64,000 nt of DNA from Actinoplanes lobatus (GCF_014205215.1 NZ_JACHNC010000001.1:1059001-1123000), one strand, 5' to 3'. Counted from the stretch's first letter, positions 1 to 7,650 are shown. A program made the numbers and translations. Notes: generated from the sequence alone by a model not told the origin.

Positions 1-488
1 CGCTGCGCCTCGGCCAGGAGGGCACCGACCAGGTGGTCGAGCAGCACAGCATCCGGTGCACCCACTTCGACGCGTTCCGGTTCTTCACGCCCGAGGCGGT
101 CGGGCTCAACCGGTTGCAGCCCACCCGTGCCACGCAGGTCGACCTGGACCAGCCCGGCTGCCTGCACGCCGCGATGGACGTGCACAAGTGGGCGCAGAAG
201 CTCGGGCCCGCCGTCCCGGGCGCGCTGGCCCTGGACTGCTTCGCCCTGGCCGGCGAGATCCGGCTGCTGGACATGCAGGCGAGTCCGTACGATCTGACGT
301 CCTACGGCCATCCCCCGGTCAAGATAGAGACCGCGGAGGGCAAGGCGGAGTATGTGGCTCGCCAGCGCGAGCTGGCCCGCCGGGCGGCCGGTCTGCGCAG
401 CCGGCTGATCCGCGTCTGCGAGGCCCTGCTCGGGCCGGAGGCCGCCGCGCAGAACCGCGAGGCCGTTGCCCCTTTCAACCAGCGCTGA
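1..488 (+). CDS. 3' part of a putative actinobacterial 3-methyladenine DNA glycosylase
   Basis: The reading frame is open from base 3 to the stop at 486-488, so only the last 161 residues are present. The fragment contains FFTPEAVGLNRLQPTR, DLDQPGCLHAAMD and MQASPYDL, which I recognise from the conserved C-terminal half of actinobacterial proteins annotated as 3-methyladenine DNA glycosylase (about 290 residues). Members are presumed to excise alkylated purines in the cytoplasm. No catalytic assignment is possible because the N-terminal half lies outside the window. The C-terminus (about residues 110-145 of the fragment) is a charged helix rich in Arg and Ala. The gene is convergent with the phosphatase gene that follows, and a hairpin lies between them. 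The coding call is firm; the function rests on family resemblance only. Confidence 0.6.
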   Translation, partial: LRLGQEGTDQVVEQHSIRCTHFDAFRFFTPEAVGLNRLQPTRATQVDLDQPGCLHAAMDVHKWAQKLGPAVPGALALDCFALAGEIRLLDMQASPYDLTSYGHPPVKIETAEGKAEYVARQRELARRAAGLRSRLIRVCEALLGPEAAAQNREAVAPFNQR

Positions 489-528
489 CCAGGGAGGACC
501 TGCAACCAGCGCTGACCGGGGAGGACCC
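476..528. repeat. Tandem direct repeat of about 25 bp
   Basis: Two nearly identical copies (476-500 and 503-528) share the core CAACCAGCGCTGACC followed by a G-rich GGGAGGACC block. The first copy holds the last codons and stop of the upstream gene; the second lies just outside it. This looks like a small local duplication and no function is evident. Confidence 0.6.
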
Positions 529-639
529 GGCTCGGGCGGCTCCACGCTGAACCACCCGAGCCGAGCCGGCGGCCGTGTCGGAGACCGCCTCCAGCCGGCC
601 CGTCACTTGGGGACGCACTCCACGTGGGCCGCAACTGGG

Positions 640-685
640 GCCCGGCCTGGCTGCCACATATCGGGTAGTTGCCACCAGGCCGGGC
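640..685. terminator. Hairpin between convergent genes
   Basis: A perfect 11-bp inverted repeat (640-650 with 675-685, GCCCGGCCTGG and its complement) encloses a 24-nt loop. It lies between the ends of the converging glycosylase and phosphatase genes, where a bidirectional terminator is expected. There is no T-tract on either side, which is common in high-GC actinobacteria. Confidence 0.45.
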
Positions 686-748
686 ATGACGCTGAGCATA
701 CCGCCAGTTGCGTGGCGACAGGTAGTCCCATGACCGATGGTAAGTACC

Positions 749-1492
749 CTAACGGGTGAGCAGGTGGGATCGCAGGGCCGCCACCTCGTCGTCGGTGAGA
801 CCGATCTCCTTGACGTAGGACTCGACCGACCCGTGCAGCTCACGGAGGTCACCGAGGAACAGGTGCATGGCCTCGGCCGGGGAGTCGAACATGTGGTCCT
901 TGCCCTGGATCGACTCCGGGCTCGTCAGGCGAATGGACTCGGTCAGCGGGCGCATCGCCTCGGTGGTCAGCGCGTAGTCGGCGGCGATGTCCTCGTCGGA
1001 CACCCCCAGCAGCGACAGGGTCAGCGCGCACACCGTGCCGGTCCGGTCCTTGCCGGCCATGCAGTGCACCACCACCGGCGCGGCCTCCCGGTCGGCGATC
1101 AGGCGCAGCGACGCGGCGATGCCCTCCCGGCCGTCCTCGGCGAAGTTGAGGTAGCGGTCGGCCAGCCAGCGGTCGCGCACGGCGTCCTCGGGGTGCTCGA
1201 GCCCGTCCCAGTCCACGTGCCGGAGCACCAGGTTGTGGTAGTCGACGCCGTGCGACTCGGCGACCCGGCCGAACTTCCGCACCTCGAACGGACGCCGCAG
1301 GTCGATCACCGTCCGGACCCCGAGAGCCGCGAAGATCCTGGTGTCGTCCTCGTCCAGGCTGTGCAGCGCATCGGCCCGGAACAGCCGCCGCCAGCGCACC
1401 CGGCGCCCGTCGAGACCGGCGTAACCGCCCACGTCCCGGAAGTTGTAGGCGTTGGAGAACGGCAGGTTTCGTGAATACGCTTCGGCCACCAC
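749..1492 (-). CDS. Tyrosine/serine protein phosphatase (MptpB/LipA-like)
   Basis: A 247-residue cytoplasmic phosphatase of the cysteine-dependent dual-specificity type. The P-loop signature HCMAGKDRTG is at about residues 143-152, with the catalytic cysteine at 144 and the arginine at 150. An N-terminal block NFRDVGGY and the general-acid region fit the family that includes mycobacterial MptpB and Listeria LipA, which act on phosphoproteins or phosphoinositides. The KD residues after the Gly of the P-loop are typical of this subgroup. Translation starts at GTG (1490-1492), with a purine-rich GAGGG just upstream; a second in-frame GTG follows directly. It is monocistronic, divergent from cimA and convergent with the upstream glycosylase gene. 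The physiological substrate cannot be inferred from the neighbours. Confidence 0.85.
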   Translation of the reverse strand: MVAEAYSRNLPFSNAYNFRDVGGYAGLDGRRVRWRRLFRADALHSLDEDDTRIFAALGVRTVIDLRRPFEVRKFGRVAESHGVDYHNLVLRHVDWDGLEHPEDAVRDRWLADRYLNFAEDGREGIAASLRLIADREAAPVVVHCMAGKDRTGTVCALTLSLLGVSDEDIAADYALTTEAMRPLTESIRLTSPESIQGKDHMFDSPAEAMHLFLGDLRELHGSVESYVKEIGLTDDEVAALRSHLLTR

Positions 1493-1605
1493 GCCCTCAA
1501 CCTATCCGCCGGCACCGATCGCCTCACCGGTCGATTTCGTCACTCTTGCCGGTACGTTGCGTCTCAGCTATTGGATTTCCGGCGTCTACTGCGGTAGCCC
1601 GTGGC

Positions 1606-1662
1606 ATGCTTCCATCCGTGACCCACTCCGTGCTGATTATTCGCACCTGGCGCGCCGGCTGA
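1606..1662 (+). CDS. Leader peptide of cimA, Val-Leu-Ile-Ile type
   Basis: An 18-codon open frame encodes MLPSVTHSVLIIRTWRAG. The consecutive codons GTG CTG ATT ATT (1630-1641) specify Val, Leu, Ile and Ile, the end products controlled by the citramalate/branched-chain pathway. It is followed by a stem and then by a terminator hairpin with a T-run, all before the cimA start 85 nt further on. This is the layout of a ribosome-mediated transcription attenuator. There is no clear ribosome binding site ahead of the ATG; a GTG at 1618 is an alternative in-frame start. What is seen is the codon run and the hairpins; regulation by charged tRNA levels is inference from attenuators known for ilv and leu genes. 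Confidence 0.6.
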   Translation: MLPSVTHSVLIIRTWRAG

Positions 1663-1708
1663 CCTCTCGCCGACGCGCAGACCTCCCGCATCCGCGGGGG
1701 GTCTTTTT
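1651..1708 (+). promoter_or_regulatory. Attenuator of cimA: pause stem and rho-independent terminator
   Basis: Stem 1 pairs 1651-1659 with 1669-1677 (9 bp, one mismatch) and includes the end of the leader peptide reading frame. The terminator pairs 1680-1689 with 1694-1703 (10 bp, one G-T wobble, 4-nt loop) and is followed by TTTTT at 1704-1708. It lies only 40 nt upstream of the cimA ATG, so if it forms, transcription should stop before the gene. Confidence 0.6.
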
Positions 1709-1747
1709 GTTGTTGCTGTGGGTGACCGACCGAAAGGACATCCCCTG

Positions 1748-3334
1748 ATGGAGTACCAGGTGTTCGACACGACGCTGCGCGACGGTGGGCAGCGCGAGGG
1801 AATCAGCTACACGGTCGCCGACAAGCTCGCCGTCGCGCGCCTGCTGGACGAGTTCGGAGTGGGCTTCATCGAGGGCGGCTGGCCCGGCGCCATGCCCAAG
1901 GACACCGAGTTCTTCGAACGGGCGAAGACCGAGCTGGAGCTACAACACGCGGTGCTCGTCGCGTTCGGGGCGACCCGCAAGGCCGGCGTCGACGTGGCCG
2001 ACGATCCCCAGGTCAAGGCGCTGCTGGACGCCGGGACACCGGTGGTCTGCGTGGTCGCGAAATCCGACATCCGGCACGTCGAACGGGCCCTGCGCACCAC
2101 CGGCGACGAGAACCTGGACATGGTCCGGGACACCGTCCGGCACCTGGTCGCCAACGGCCGGCGCGCCTTCGTCGACTGTGAGCACTTCTTCGACGGTTTC
2201 CGGCACGACCCGGAGTACACCGCCAGTGTCGTGAAGGCGGCCGTCGAGGCGGGCGCCGAGCGGGTCGTCATGTGTGACACCAACGGCGGGATGCTCCCCT
2301 CGATGATCACCAAGGCGATCAACGAGGTGGTCGAGCGGACCGGGGTGACCCCGGACCGGCTCGGCATCCACTGCCAGAACGACACCGCCTGCGCGGTCGC
2401 CAACACGGTCGCCGCGGTCGAGGCCGGGGTCAAGCACTTCCAGTGCACGGCCAACGGGTACGGCGAGCGCCCAGGCAACGCCGACCTGTTCGCCACGGTC
2501 AGCAACCTGCAACTCAAGCTCGGGCTGAAGGTCCTACCGGACGGATGCCTGGAGAAGGCGACGCGGGTCTCCACCGCGCTCGCCGAGATCGCCAACATCG
2601 CCCCCGACACCCACCAGGCCTATGTCGGGGCCGCGGCGTTCGCCCACAAGGCGGGCCTGCACGCGAGCGCGATCAAGGTGGATCCGCTGCTCTACAACCA
2701 CATCGACCCGTCGGTTGTCGGCAATGACATGCGGATCCTGGTAACCGAGATGGCCGGCCGGGCCAGCATCGAGCTCAAGAGCCGTGAGCTCGGACTGGAC
2801 CTGGCCGGCCACCCCGACACCCTGTCGAAGGTGACGCAGCGGGTCAAGGACCTGGAGGCCGAGGGCTGGTCCTTCGAGGCCGCCGACGCCTCCTTCGAGC
2901 TGCTGGTCCGCAACGAGCTGCCCGGCGCGGACGTGGCCAGGCCGTTCACCCTGGAGTCGTACCGGGTGCTGGTCGAGCACCGCGAGGACGGCACGGTCAT
3001 CTCCGAGGCCACCGTCAAGATCCGGGTCCGCGGCGAACGGGTGATCGCCACGGCCGAGGGCAACGGCCCGGTCAACGCCCTGGACGAGGCGCTGCGCACC
3101 GCCCTCGGCAACCACTACCCGCAGCTGAAGACGTTCGAGCTCTCCGACTTCAAGGTGCGGATCCTGGAGGGCAGCCACGGCACCAACGCGATCACCCGGG
3201 TGCTGCTGGAGACCAGCGACCACAACCGCGAGTGGACCACGGTCGGCGTCCACGAGAACATCGTCGAGGCCAGCTGGACGGCCCTCGTGGACTCCCTCAC
3301 CTACGGCCTGTCACGCAGTTCTGCTCCCGCCTGA
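1748..3334 (+). CDS. cimA: (R)-citramalate synthase
   Basis: A 528-residue acyltransferase that condenses acetyl-CoA with pyruvate to (R)-citramalate, the first step of the threonine-independent route to isoleucine. The N-terminal TIM barrel opens with FDTTLRDGGQREG (residues 6-18), followed by the conserved HCQNDTACAVANT and CTANGYGERPGN segments that build the metal and substrate site. The last about 130 residues form a LeuA-type dimerisation/allosteric domain (SHGTNAITRVLL), where isoleucine feedback is known in the family. Length and the DGGQ signature separate it from 2-isopropylmalate synthase. The ATG at 1748 is preceded by GAAAGGA; a longer in-frame GTG start at 1718 would overlap the attenuator region and is unlikely. 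The gene overlaps the convergent threonyl-tRNA synthetase gene by 34 nt. Confidence 0.93.
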   Translation: MEYQVFDTTLRDGGQREGISYTVADKLAVARLLDEFGVGFIEGGWPGAMPKDTEFFERAKTELELQHAVLVAFGATRKAGVDVADDPQVKALLDAGTPVVCVVAKSDIRHVERALRTTGDENLDMVRDTVRHLVANGRRAFVDCEHFFDGFRHDPEYTASVVKAAVEAGAERVVMCDTNGGMLPSMITKAINEVVERTGVTPDRLGIHCQNDTACAVANTVAAVEAGVKHFQCTANGYGERPGNADLFATVSNLQLKLGLKVLPDGCLEKATRVSTALAEIANIAPDTHQAYVGAAAFAHKAGLHASAIKVDPLLYNHIDPSVVGNDMRILVTEMAGRASIELKSRELGLDLAGHPDTLSKVTQRVKDLEAEGWSFEAADASFELLVRNELPGADVARPFTLESYRVLVEHREDGTVISEATVKIRVRGERVIATAEGNGPVNALDEALRTALGNHYPQLKTFELSDFKVRILEGSHGTNAITRVLLETSDHNREWTTVGVHENIVEASWTALVDSLTYGLSRSSAPA

Positions 3335-4521
3335 CGCTGTTCCCGGGCGGCCGCTCCGATCATCTCGATCGCGGCCGCCCGAGGCATCGGGTCCAGTTGA
3401 CGGCCGTCGCGCAGCCGTAGCGCCACGCTGCCGTCGGCGGCCTCCCGGGCGCCGATCACCGCGAGGTACGGGACCTTCCGGCAGTCCCGGATCCGGGCGC
3501 CGACCGAACCGTCGTGCAGCACCTCCACCCGCAGGTCGGCGGCCTGCGCGGCGAACTCCCGGGCCGCGGCGTCCTGGTCGGCGCCGACCGGCAGGACCGC
3601 CAGCTGGACCGGGGCGTACCAGACCGGGAACGCGCCGCCGTGCACCTCGATCAGGTGCCCGAAGAGCCGCTCCATCGACCCGGCCAGGCTGCGGTGCACC
3701 ATCACCGGACGGGACCGGCCGCCGCTCGCGTCCGCGTACTCCAGCTCGAACCGCTCCGGCTGGTGGTGGTCGACCTGGACGGTGGCGAGGGTCCACTCCC
3801 GGCCGGACGGATCGACCACCTGGACGTCGATCTTCGGGCCGTAGAACGCCGCCTCGCCCGGCGCGTCGGCGTACGAGATCCGCTCTTGCGAAAGCGCGGC
3901 GCGCAGCACCTCCTCGGCCCGCGCCCACATCGCGTCGTCGCCGCCGTACTTCTTCCCGGGCCCGCGCAGCGACAGCCGGTAGGAGACCGGGCCCATGCCG
4001 AGCGCGGCGTGCGCCTCGCGCATCAGCCGCAGCACCCCGGCCACCTCGGCGCTCGCCTGCTCCTCGGCGCAGAAGACATGCGCGTCGTTGAGCAGCATCG
4101 AACGGACCCGGGACAGGCCGCCGAGAACCCCCGAGCGTTCCGCCCGGTACATCGGTCCCAGCTCGGCGATCCGCAACGGCAGTTCCCGGTACGAGCGACC
4201 GCGCGACCGGAAGATCAGGGCGTGATGCGGGCAGAGGCTGGGACGCAGCACCAGCTCGTCCTCACCGACCCGCATCGGCGGGAACATCTCGTCGGCGAAG
4301 TTGTGCCAGTGGCCGGACAGCTCGTACATCCGGCGCCTGCCCAGCGCCGGGGAGTGGACGTGCCGGTAGCCGGCGCGGCGCTCCAGGTCGTACAGATAGG
4401 ACTCGACCTCGTGGCGGGCGGCCGCGCCGGCCGGCAGCCAGAACGGAAGGCCCGCGCCGATCAGCGGGTCGGAGTCGAACAGGTCCAGCTCGCGGCCGAG
4501 CCGGCGGTGATCTACGGACAT
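3301..4521 (-). CDS. Editing-less second threonyl-tRNA synthetase
   Basis: A 406-residue class II synthetase consisting only of the catalytic core (about 1-300) and the anticodon-binding domain (about 305-400). The TGS and N2 editing domains that make normal bacterial ThrRS about 640 residues long are absent. The zinc ligands are all present (Cys in RPSLCPHH, His in NDAHVF, His in VHRSLAGSMERLFG), as are the motif 2 arginine in MYRAERSG and the motif 3 arginine, so aminoacylation should be intact. Without the editing domain it could mischarge serine unless corrected in trans. Similar truncated or duplicated ThrRS copies are known as starvation-induced or antibiotic-resistant isozymes; which applies here is unknown. 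The ATG at 4519-4521 follows a GGGAG Shine-Dalgarno sequence. A Thr-codon leader lies upstream, and the gene overlaps cimA tail to tail. Confidence 0.9.
   Translation of the reverse strand: MSVDHRRLGRELDLFDSDPLIGAGLPFWLPAGAAARHEVESYLYDLERRAGYRHVHSPALGRRRMYELSGHWHNFADEMFPPMRVGEDELVLRPSLCPHHALIFRSRGRSYRELPLRIAELGPMYRAERSGVLGGLSRVRSMLLNDAHVFCAEEQASAEVAGVLRLMREAHAALGMGPVSYRLSLRGPGKKYGGDDAMWARAEEVLRAALSQERISYADAPGEAAFYGPKIDVQVVDPSGREWTLATVQVDHHQPERFELEYADASGGRSRPVMVHRSLAGSMERLFGHLIEVHGGAFPVWYAPVQLAVLPVGADQDAAAREFAAQAADLRVEVLHDGSVGARIRDCRKVPYLAVIGAREAADGSVALRLRDGRQLDPMPRAAAIEMIGAAAREQRQAGAELRDRP
3344..3381 (+). terminator. cimA terminator hairpin inside the end of the ThrRS gene
   Basis: A perfect 11-bp inverted repeat (3344-3354 with 3371-3381, core GGGCGGCCGC) with a 16-nt loop begins 9 nt after the cimA stop. 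It lies within the coding 3' end of the convergent synthetase gene, so the same bases serve as coding sequence on one strand and probable terminator on the other. Confidence 0.45.
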
Positions 4522-4524
4522 CGT

Positions 4525-4585
4525 GGGTCTCCCTCGAGAAACGGGGACCCCGGAACGACACAGCCCCGGGCAGGTCGCCCGGGGC
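4525..4585 (-). promoter_or_regulatory. Leader hairpins of the second ThrRS gene
   Basis: On the minus strand a perfect 9-bp stem (4577-4585 with 4563-4571, GCCCCGGGC, 5-nt loop) follows the Thr-rich leader peptide and could act as a terminator, although no U-run follows it. Nearer the gene, 4543-4550 can pair with 4525-4533. The second arm contains the GGGAG ribosome binding site of the synthetase gene, so this stem could hide it. The two stems give plausible on/off structures for transcriptional or translational attenuation. Confidence 0.45.
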
Positions 4586-4604
4586 CGTGGTCGTCGCTGT
4601 CAGC

Positions 4605-4661
4605 TCAGCGCGATCGGACGCCGGGACATCCCGGCGTGGTCGTGATCGAGCTCGGCATCAT
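4605..4661 (-). CDS. Leader peptide with three Thr codons ahead of the ThrRS gene
   Basis: An 18-codon frame encodes MMPSSITTTPGCPGVRSR. The codons ATC ACG ACC ACG (4646 down to 4635) give Ile-Thr-Thr-Thr, as expected of an attenuator that senses charged tRNA-Thr. It starts 11 nt after the stop of the GNAT gene on the same strand and ends 20 nt before a strong GC stem. A TAACCT hexamer sits 7 nt upstream of the first ATG, which would fit a leaderless transcript, but no good -35 is visible. That the peptide is made, and that it regulates the synthetase, is inference from position and codon content. Confidence 0.55.
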   Translation of the reverse strand: MMPSSITTTPGCPGVRSR

Positions 4662-4671
4662 GCCCACGAGG

Positions 4672-5205
4672 TTAGGCCGCGCCGCCGCGCGCGGCGAGCC
4701 AGTTTTCGGCGAGGAGCTGATAGAGGTGGTGGTCCTGCCAGTCGCCGGCGATCCGCAGATAGCGCGGGGCCGTGCCGAAACGCTGGAAACCGTTACGCTC
4801 CAGGACCCGCTGCGAGCGGACGTTGTGCAGTAGCGTGCCCGCCTCCAGCCGGTGCAGGCCGTAGGTGGTGAACGCCTGCTCGGCCACCGCGGCCACGGCG
4901 GCGCTCGCCACCCCGCGCCCGGCGACCGCCGCGGCCACCCAGTAGCCGAGGTTCGCCGACAGGAACGCCCCGTGCACGACGTTGGAGAGGTTGACCCGGC
5001 CGACGATCCGGCCGTCCTCGACGATCGCGTGCGGCAGCGCGTTGCCCTGGCGCAGCGTGTCGGAAATGATCTGCCACTGGCCCGCGGTGGTGTAGAACTC
5101 CTCCGGCCGCTCCGGGTCCCAGGGCGCCAGGTGCTCCCGGTTGGCCCGCACCAGGACGGCCAGCTCCTCGGCGTCCGCCGGGCTGATCAGACGGATGGTG
5201 ATCAT
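4672..5205 (-). CDS. GNAT N-acetyltransferase, RimJ-like
   Basis: A 177-residue acetyl-CoA-dependent N-acetyltransferase of the RimJ/RimL group, which acetylates ribosomal-protein or other N-termini, or small amines. The core runs from MITIRLISPADAEELA through the acetyl-CoA-binding strand and loop at about residues 88-101 (GYWVAAAVAGRGVAS) to the ERNGF motif at about 137-141 and a C-terminal DHHLYQLL. The ATG (5203-5205) overlaps the stop of the preceding endonuclease-family gene by 4 nt (ATGA), so the two are probably translationally coupled. The Thr leader of the synthetase begins 11 nt after the stop, so all three genes may be read from one transcript with an attenuator between. The substrate is not evident. 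Confidence 0.85.
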   Translation of the reverse strand: MITIRLISPADAEELAVLVRANREHLAPWDPERPEEFYTTAGQWQIISDTLRQGNALPHAIVEDGRIVGRVNLSNVVHGAFLSANLGYWVAAAVAGRGVASAAVAAVAEQAFTTYGLHRLEAGTLLHNVRSQRVLERNGFQRFGTAPRYLRIAGDWQDHHLYQLLAENWLAARGGAA

Positions 5206-6197
5206 GCGGCCGGCACCGTCACCCAGGCGATCACCGCACGGTGATCCGACTCGGCGACCGGATAGACCTTCACGTCCCTCACCCCGATCCGCTCGTCCAC
5301 CAGCACGTGGTCGATGGTGACCGGCGGGATCGGATCCCCGTCGTACGGCCCCCAGCTGCCCACCAGGCCCTCGCCGACGGTGTCGGCGGCGTCCCGGTAG
5401 CCGGTGCCGATCAGATCGCGCAGCTGCCGGTGGTCGAGCGTCGCGTTGAAGTCGCCCATCAGGATCTTCGGCAGCCCGCCCTCGGCCGGCACCTGCTCCC
5501 GCAGATCGGTGGACCAGCCGGGGACCCGGTCGCGCTCCGACGGGGCGAGCGGGTGCACCGACTCGACGTAGATCGTCCCGGCGCCCGGCACCTGGACGGC
5601 GGCGTGGGCCTGCTGGAAGCCACCGGTGTTGCGCTTGGCGGCCTGCTCGGCGAACGGGTAGCGGGAGTAGAGGCCGGAGCCGCTCGCACCCCACTCCGGG
5701 GCGAACTGGCGGTTGGGCAGGATCTCCTCGAGACCGGCCACCTGCAACGCGTTCTGCCCGCGCTCGGTGAACTCCTGCACGGCCAGCACATCCACCCGCT
5801 GCTCCCGGACCAGCTTCACGATCACCTCCGGGTCGGCGCCGCTGAACAGCAGGTTCGCCGTCATCACCCGCAACTCGACGCCGCCGGCCGGGCCCTTGTC
5901 CGAATCGGGCAGGGCGCGCGGCACCACGGCCACCGCGAAACCGAACGCGATCAGCGCCGCCACGGCGGCGGCCGCCCATCGGCGGGCGATCAGCGACGCG
6001 GCGAGCGGGACCAGGGTCCACACCGCGACGTACGGCGTGAACGCCAGGAACATGACCCAGTGGCCGGCCTCCCACCCGAAGGTGCGCCCCAGCAGCCAGA
6101 CGGCGGCCGGGATCAACGACAACCAGAGCAGGACCGTGAGAACGATGCGGCGGCGCCGGGCCGGGCGTGCCGCCGGCGGCACGTCGGTGATCGTCAT
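5202..6197 (-). CDS. Membrane-anchored endonuclease/exonuclease/phosphatase family protein
   Basis: A 331-residue protein with two or three hydrophobic segments in the first about 90 residues (IVLTVLLWLSLIPAAVWLL, WVMFLAFTPYVAVWTLVPL, WAAAAVAALIAFGFAVAV), followed by an extracytoplasmic EEP domain. The metal/phosphodiesterase motifs are in order: RVMTANLL, VLAVQEF, LMGDFNATLD, TIDHVLV and the terminal SDHRAV. The family includes secreted nucleases and sphingomyelinase-like phospholipases; the fold gives the chemistry (Mg2+-dependent phosphodiester cleavage) but not the substrate. I chose the ATG at 6195-6197, which starts MTITDVPP directly before the first hydrophobic segment; an earlier in-frame start exists but adds only arginine-rich sequence. 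It overlaps the GNAT gene by 4 nt. Confidence 0.82.
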   Translation of the reverse strand: MTITDVPPAARPARRRRIVLTVLLWLSLIPAAVWLLGRTFGWEAGHWVMFLAFTPYVAVWTLVPLAASLIARRWAAAAVAALIAFGFAVAVVPRALPDSDKGPAGGVELRVMTANLLFSGADPEVIVKLVREQRVDVLAVQEFTERGQNALQVAGLEEILPNRQFAPEWGASGSGLYSRYPFAEQAAKRNTGGFQQAHAAVQVPGAGTIYVESVHPLAPSERDRVPGWSTDLREQVPAEGGLPKILMGDFNATLDHRQLRDLIGTGYRDAADTVGEGLVGSWGPYDGDPIPPVTIDHVLVDERIGVRDVKVYPVAESDHRAVIAWVTVPAA

Positions 6198-6309
6198 GGC
6201 CGCGACGTTATCCGCCCGCCGCCACCGCCCGGCGGTCAACGCGGTCCACGTCACATCATCGACGACGGTGGCCGCCGCCCGGGACGATGCGGCCCCGGGC
6301 GGCGCACCG

Positions 6310-7650
6310 TCAGACCTCGGCGTCGGCCAGGTCGCCGAACTCGGCCAGCTCGTCCCGGATCACCGCGCCGTCACCCTCGACGACCAGGGTCAGCCGGTCG
6401 GTCGACAGATGGTCGGCGGCCGCCCGCGACACCTGCTCGACGGTCGCCTCCAGATACTCCCGGCGCAGCGTCTCGTAGTAGTCGTCGGGCAGGCCGTGCA
6501 CCACCAGGGTGGCCAGCGCGCCGGCGATCGCGCCCGGCGTCTGCATCTCCACCGACAGCTGGCCGGCCCGCCAGGAACGCGCCACCTCCAGCTCCGCCTC
6601 GGTCACCCCCTCGGCCTCGGTACGCGCGATCTCGCCGAGGGTGTCCCGGATCGCCGGGGCGGTCACCGCGGTCTGCACCCCGGCGGCCACCTCGAAACGG
6701 CCGGACCGGCGGGTCATCGCGTACGAGCCGCGGATGCCGTACGTGTACCCCTTCACCTCGCGGATCAGGTGGTTCAGCCGGGACGTGAAGGCGCCGCCCA
6801 GCACGGTCGCGGCCAGCGTCATGGGCACGTAGTCGGGGGTCGCCCGCTCCGGCGCCCGGTGCCCCAGCCGCAGCGTCGACTGCACCGAGCCGGGCCGGTC
6901 CACCAGGATCGTGCGGCGCCGGTCGGGCAGCACCACGCCGAGCGGGCCCGCCGGCTCCAGCGGCTCCCCCGAGGTGCCCTCGAAGGCTGCCTCGGCGAGC
7001 GCATCCAGGTCCAGCCCGTCCAGGTCACCGGCGACCAGCAGCACGCCCGGCCGCAGCAGCCACGCCTCGTGGAAGGCCAGCACGTCCTCCACCGTCACCG
7101 CGGCCACCGAGGTGGGGTCGCCGTGCAGCGGGCGGCTGTACCGCCCGTCGGCGCCGAACAGGTCGCCGCGCAGGGTCGCGTCGGCCCGCGGACCGGGCTG
7201 CGCCCAGTCCATCCGCAGCGCGGTCACCTCGTCGTCGCGGACCCGGGCCACGTCCGCCGGGTCCAGCTTCGGGGTCCGGGCGGCCTCCGCGGCCAGACGG
7301 ACCGCGCCGGCCAGCAGCGGGCCGGGCGCCGACACGCCGACCCGGAAGGCGTCCCAGTCCACCGACGGGACGAGCTCCGCGCCCAGGCCCTCCAGCGCCA
7401 GGGCGTACGCCGCCGAGTCACGCTTGCGGGTGCCCTCCTCCATCGACTTGGCGAGCACCGTGGCGGTGCCCTCCCGGCCGTCGGTCTCCCGGGCGGCGCC
7501 GGCGTCCAGCAGCAGGACGGCGCTGGCCAGGATCTGGCCCGGCAGATGGGCGGCGATCACGGTGCCGCCGTGCGCGGAGATCCGGCGGACGGCCGGGAAC
7601 GCGTACGGCCGGGCGGCGCCCGGGGCCGGGCGGGACGTGACGAGGGTCAT
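6310..7650 (-). CDS. M16 family peptidase subunit lacking the zinc motif
   Basis: A 446-residue M16 (pitrilysin/MPP-like) protein. The position where active members carry HXXEH reads AHLPGQILASAVLLLDAGAA, so no zinc site is present. The C-terminal half keeps the RY-type motif at YTYGIRGSY. This is the arrangement of MPP-alpha or of the second subunit of two-protein bacterial M16 peptidases, where the zinc-free partner helps bind substrate. The start at ATG 7648-7650 overlaps the stop of the zinc-bearing partner by 4 nt, so the two are almost certainly made together and likely form a heterodimer. There is no signal peptide; a cytoplasmic peptide-degrading role is likely. The longer upstream reading frame is part of the partner gene. 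Confidence 0.88.
   Translation of the reverse strand: MTLVTSRPAPGAARPYAFPAVRRISAHGGTVIAAHLPGQILASAVLLLDAGAARETDGREGTATVLAKSMEEGTRKRDSAAYALALEGLGAELVPSVDWDAFRVGVSAPGPLLAGAVRLAAEAARTPKLDPADVARVRDDEVTALRMDWAQPGPRADATLRGDLFGADGRYSRPLHGDPTSVAAVTVEDVLAFHEAWLLRPGVLLVAGDLDGLDLDALAEAAFEGTSGEPLEPAGPLGVVLPDRRRTILVDRPGSVQSTLRLGHRAPERATPDYVPMTLAATVLGGAFTSRLNHLIREVKGYTYGIRGSYAMTRRSGRFEVAAGVQTAVTAPAIRDTLGEIARTEAEGVTEAELEVARSWRAGQLSVEMQTPGAIAGALATLVVHGLPDDYYETLRREYLEATVEQVSRAAADHLSTDRLTLVVEGDGAVIRDELAEFGDLADAEV

Noticed and set aside
5241..6788. Long plus-strand frames opposite the endonuclease and M16 genes, and similar antisense frames elsewhere
   Set aside because: They are GC-driven shadows of well-supported genes with recognised domains on the other strand.
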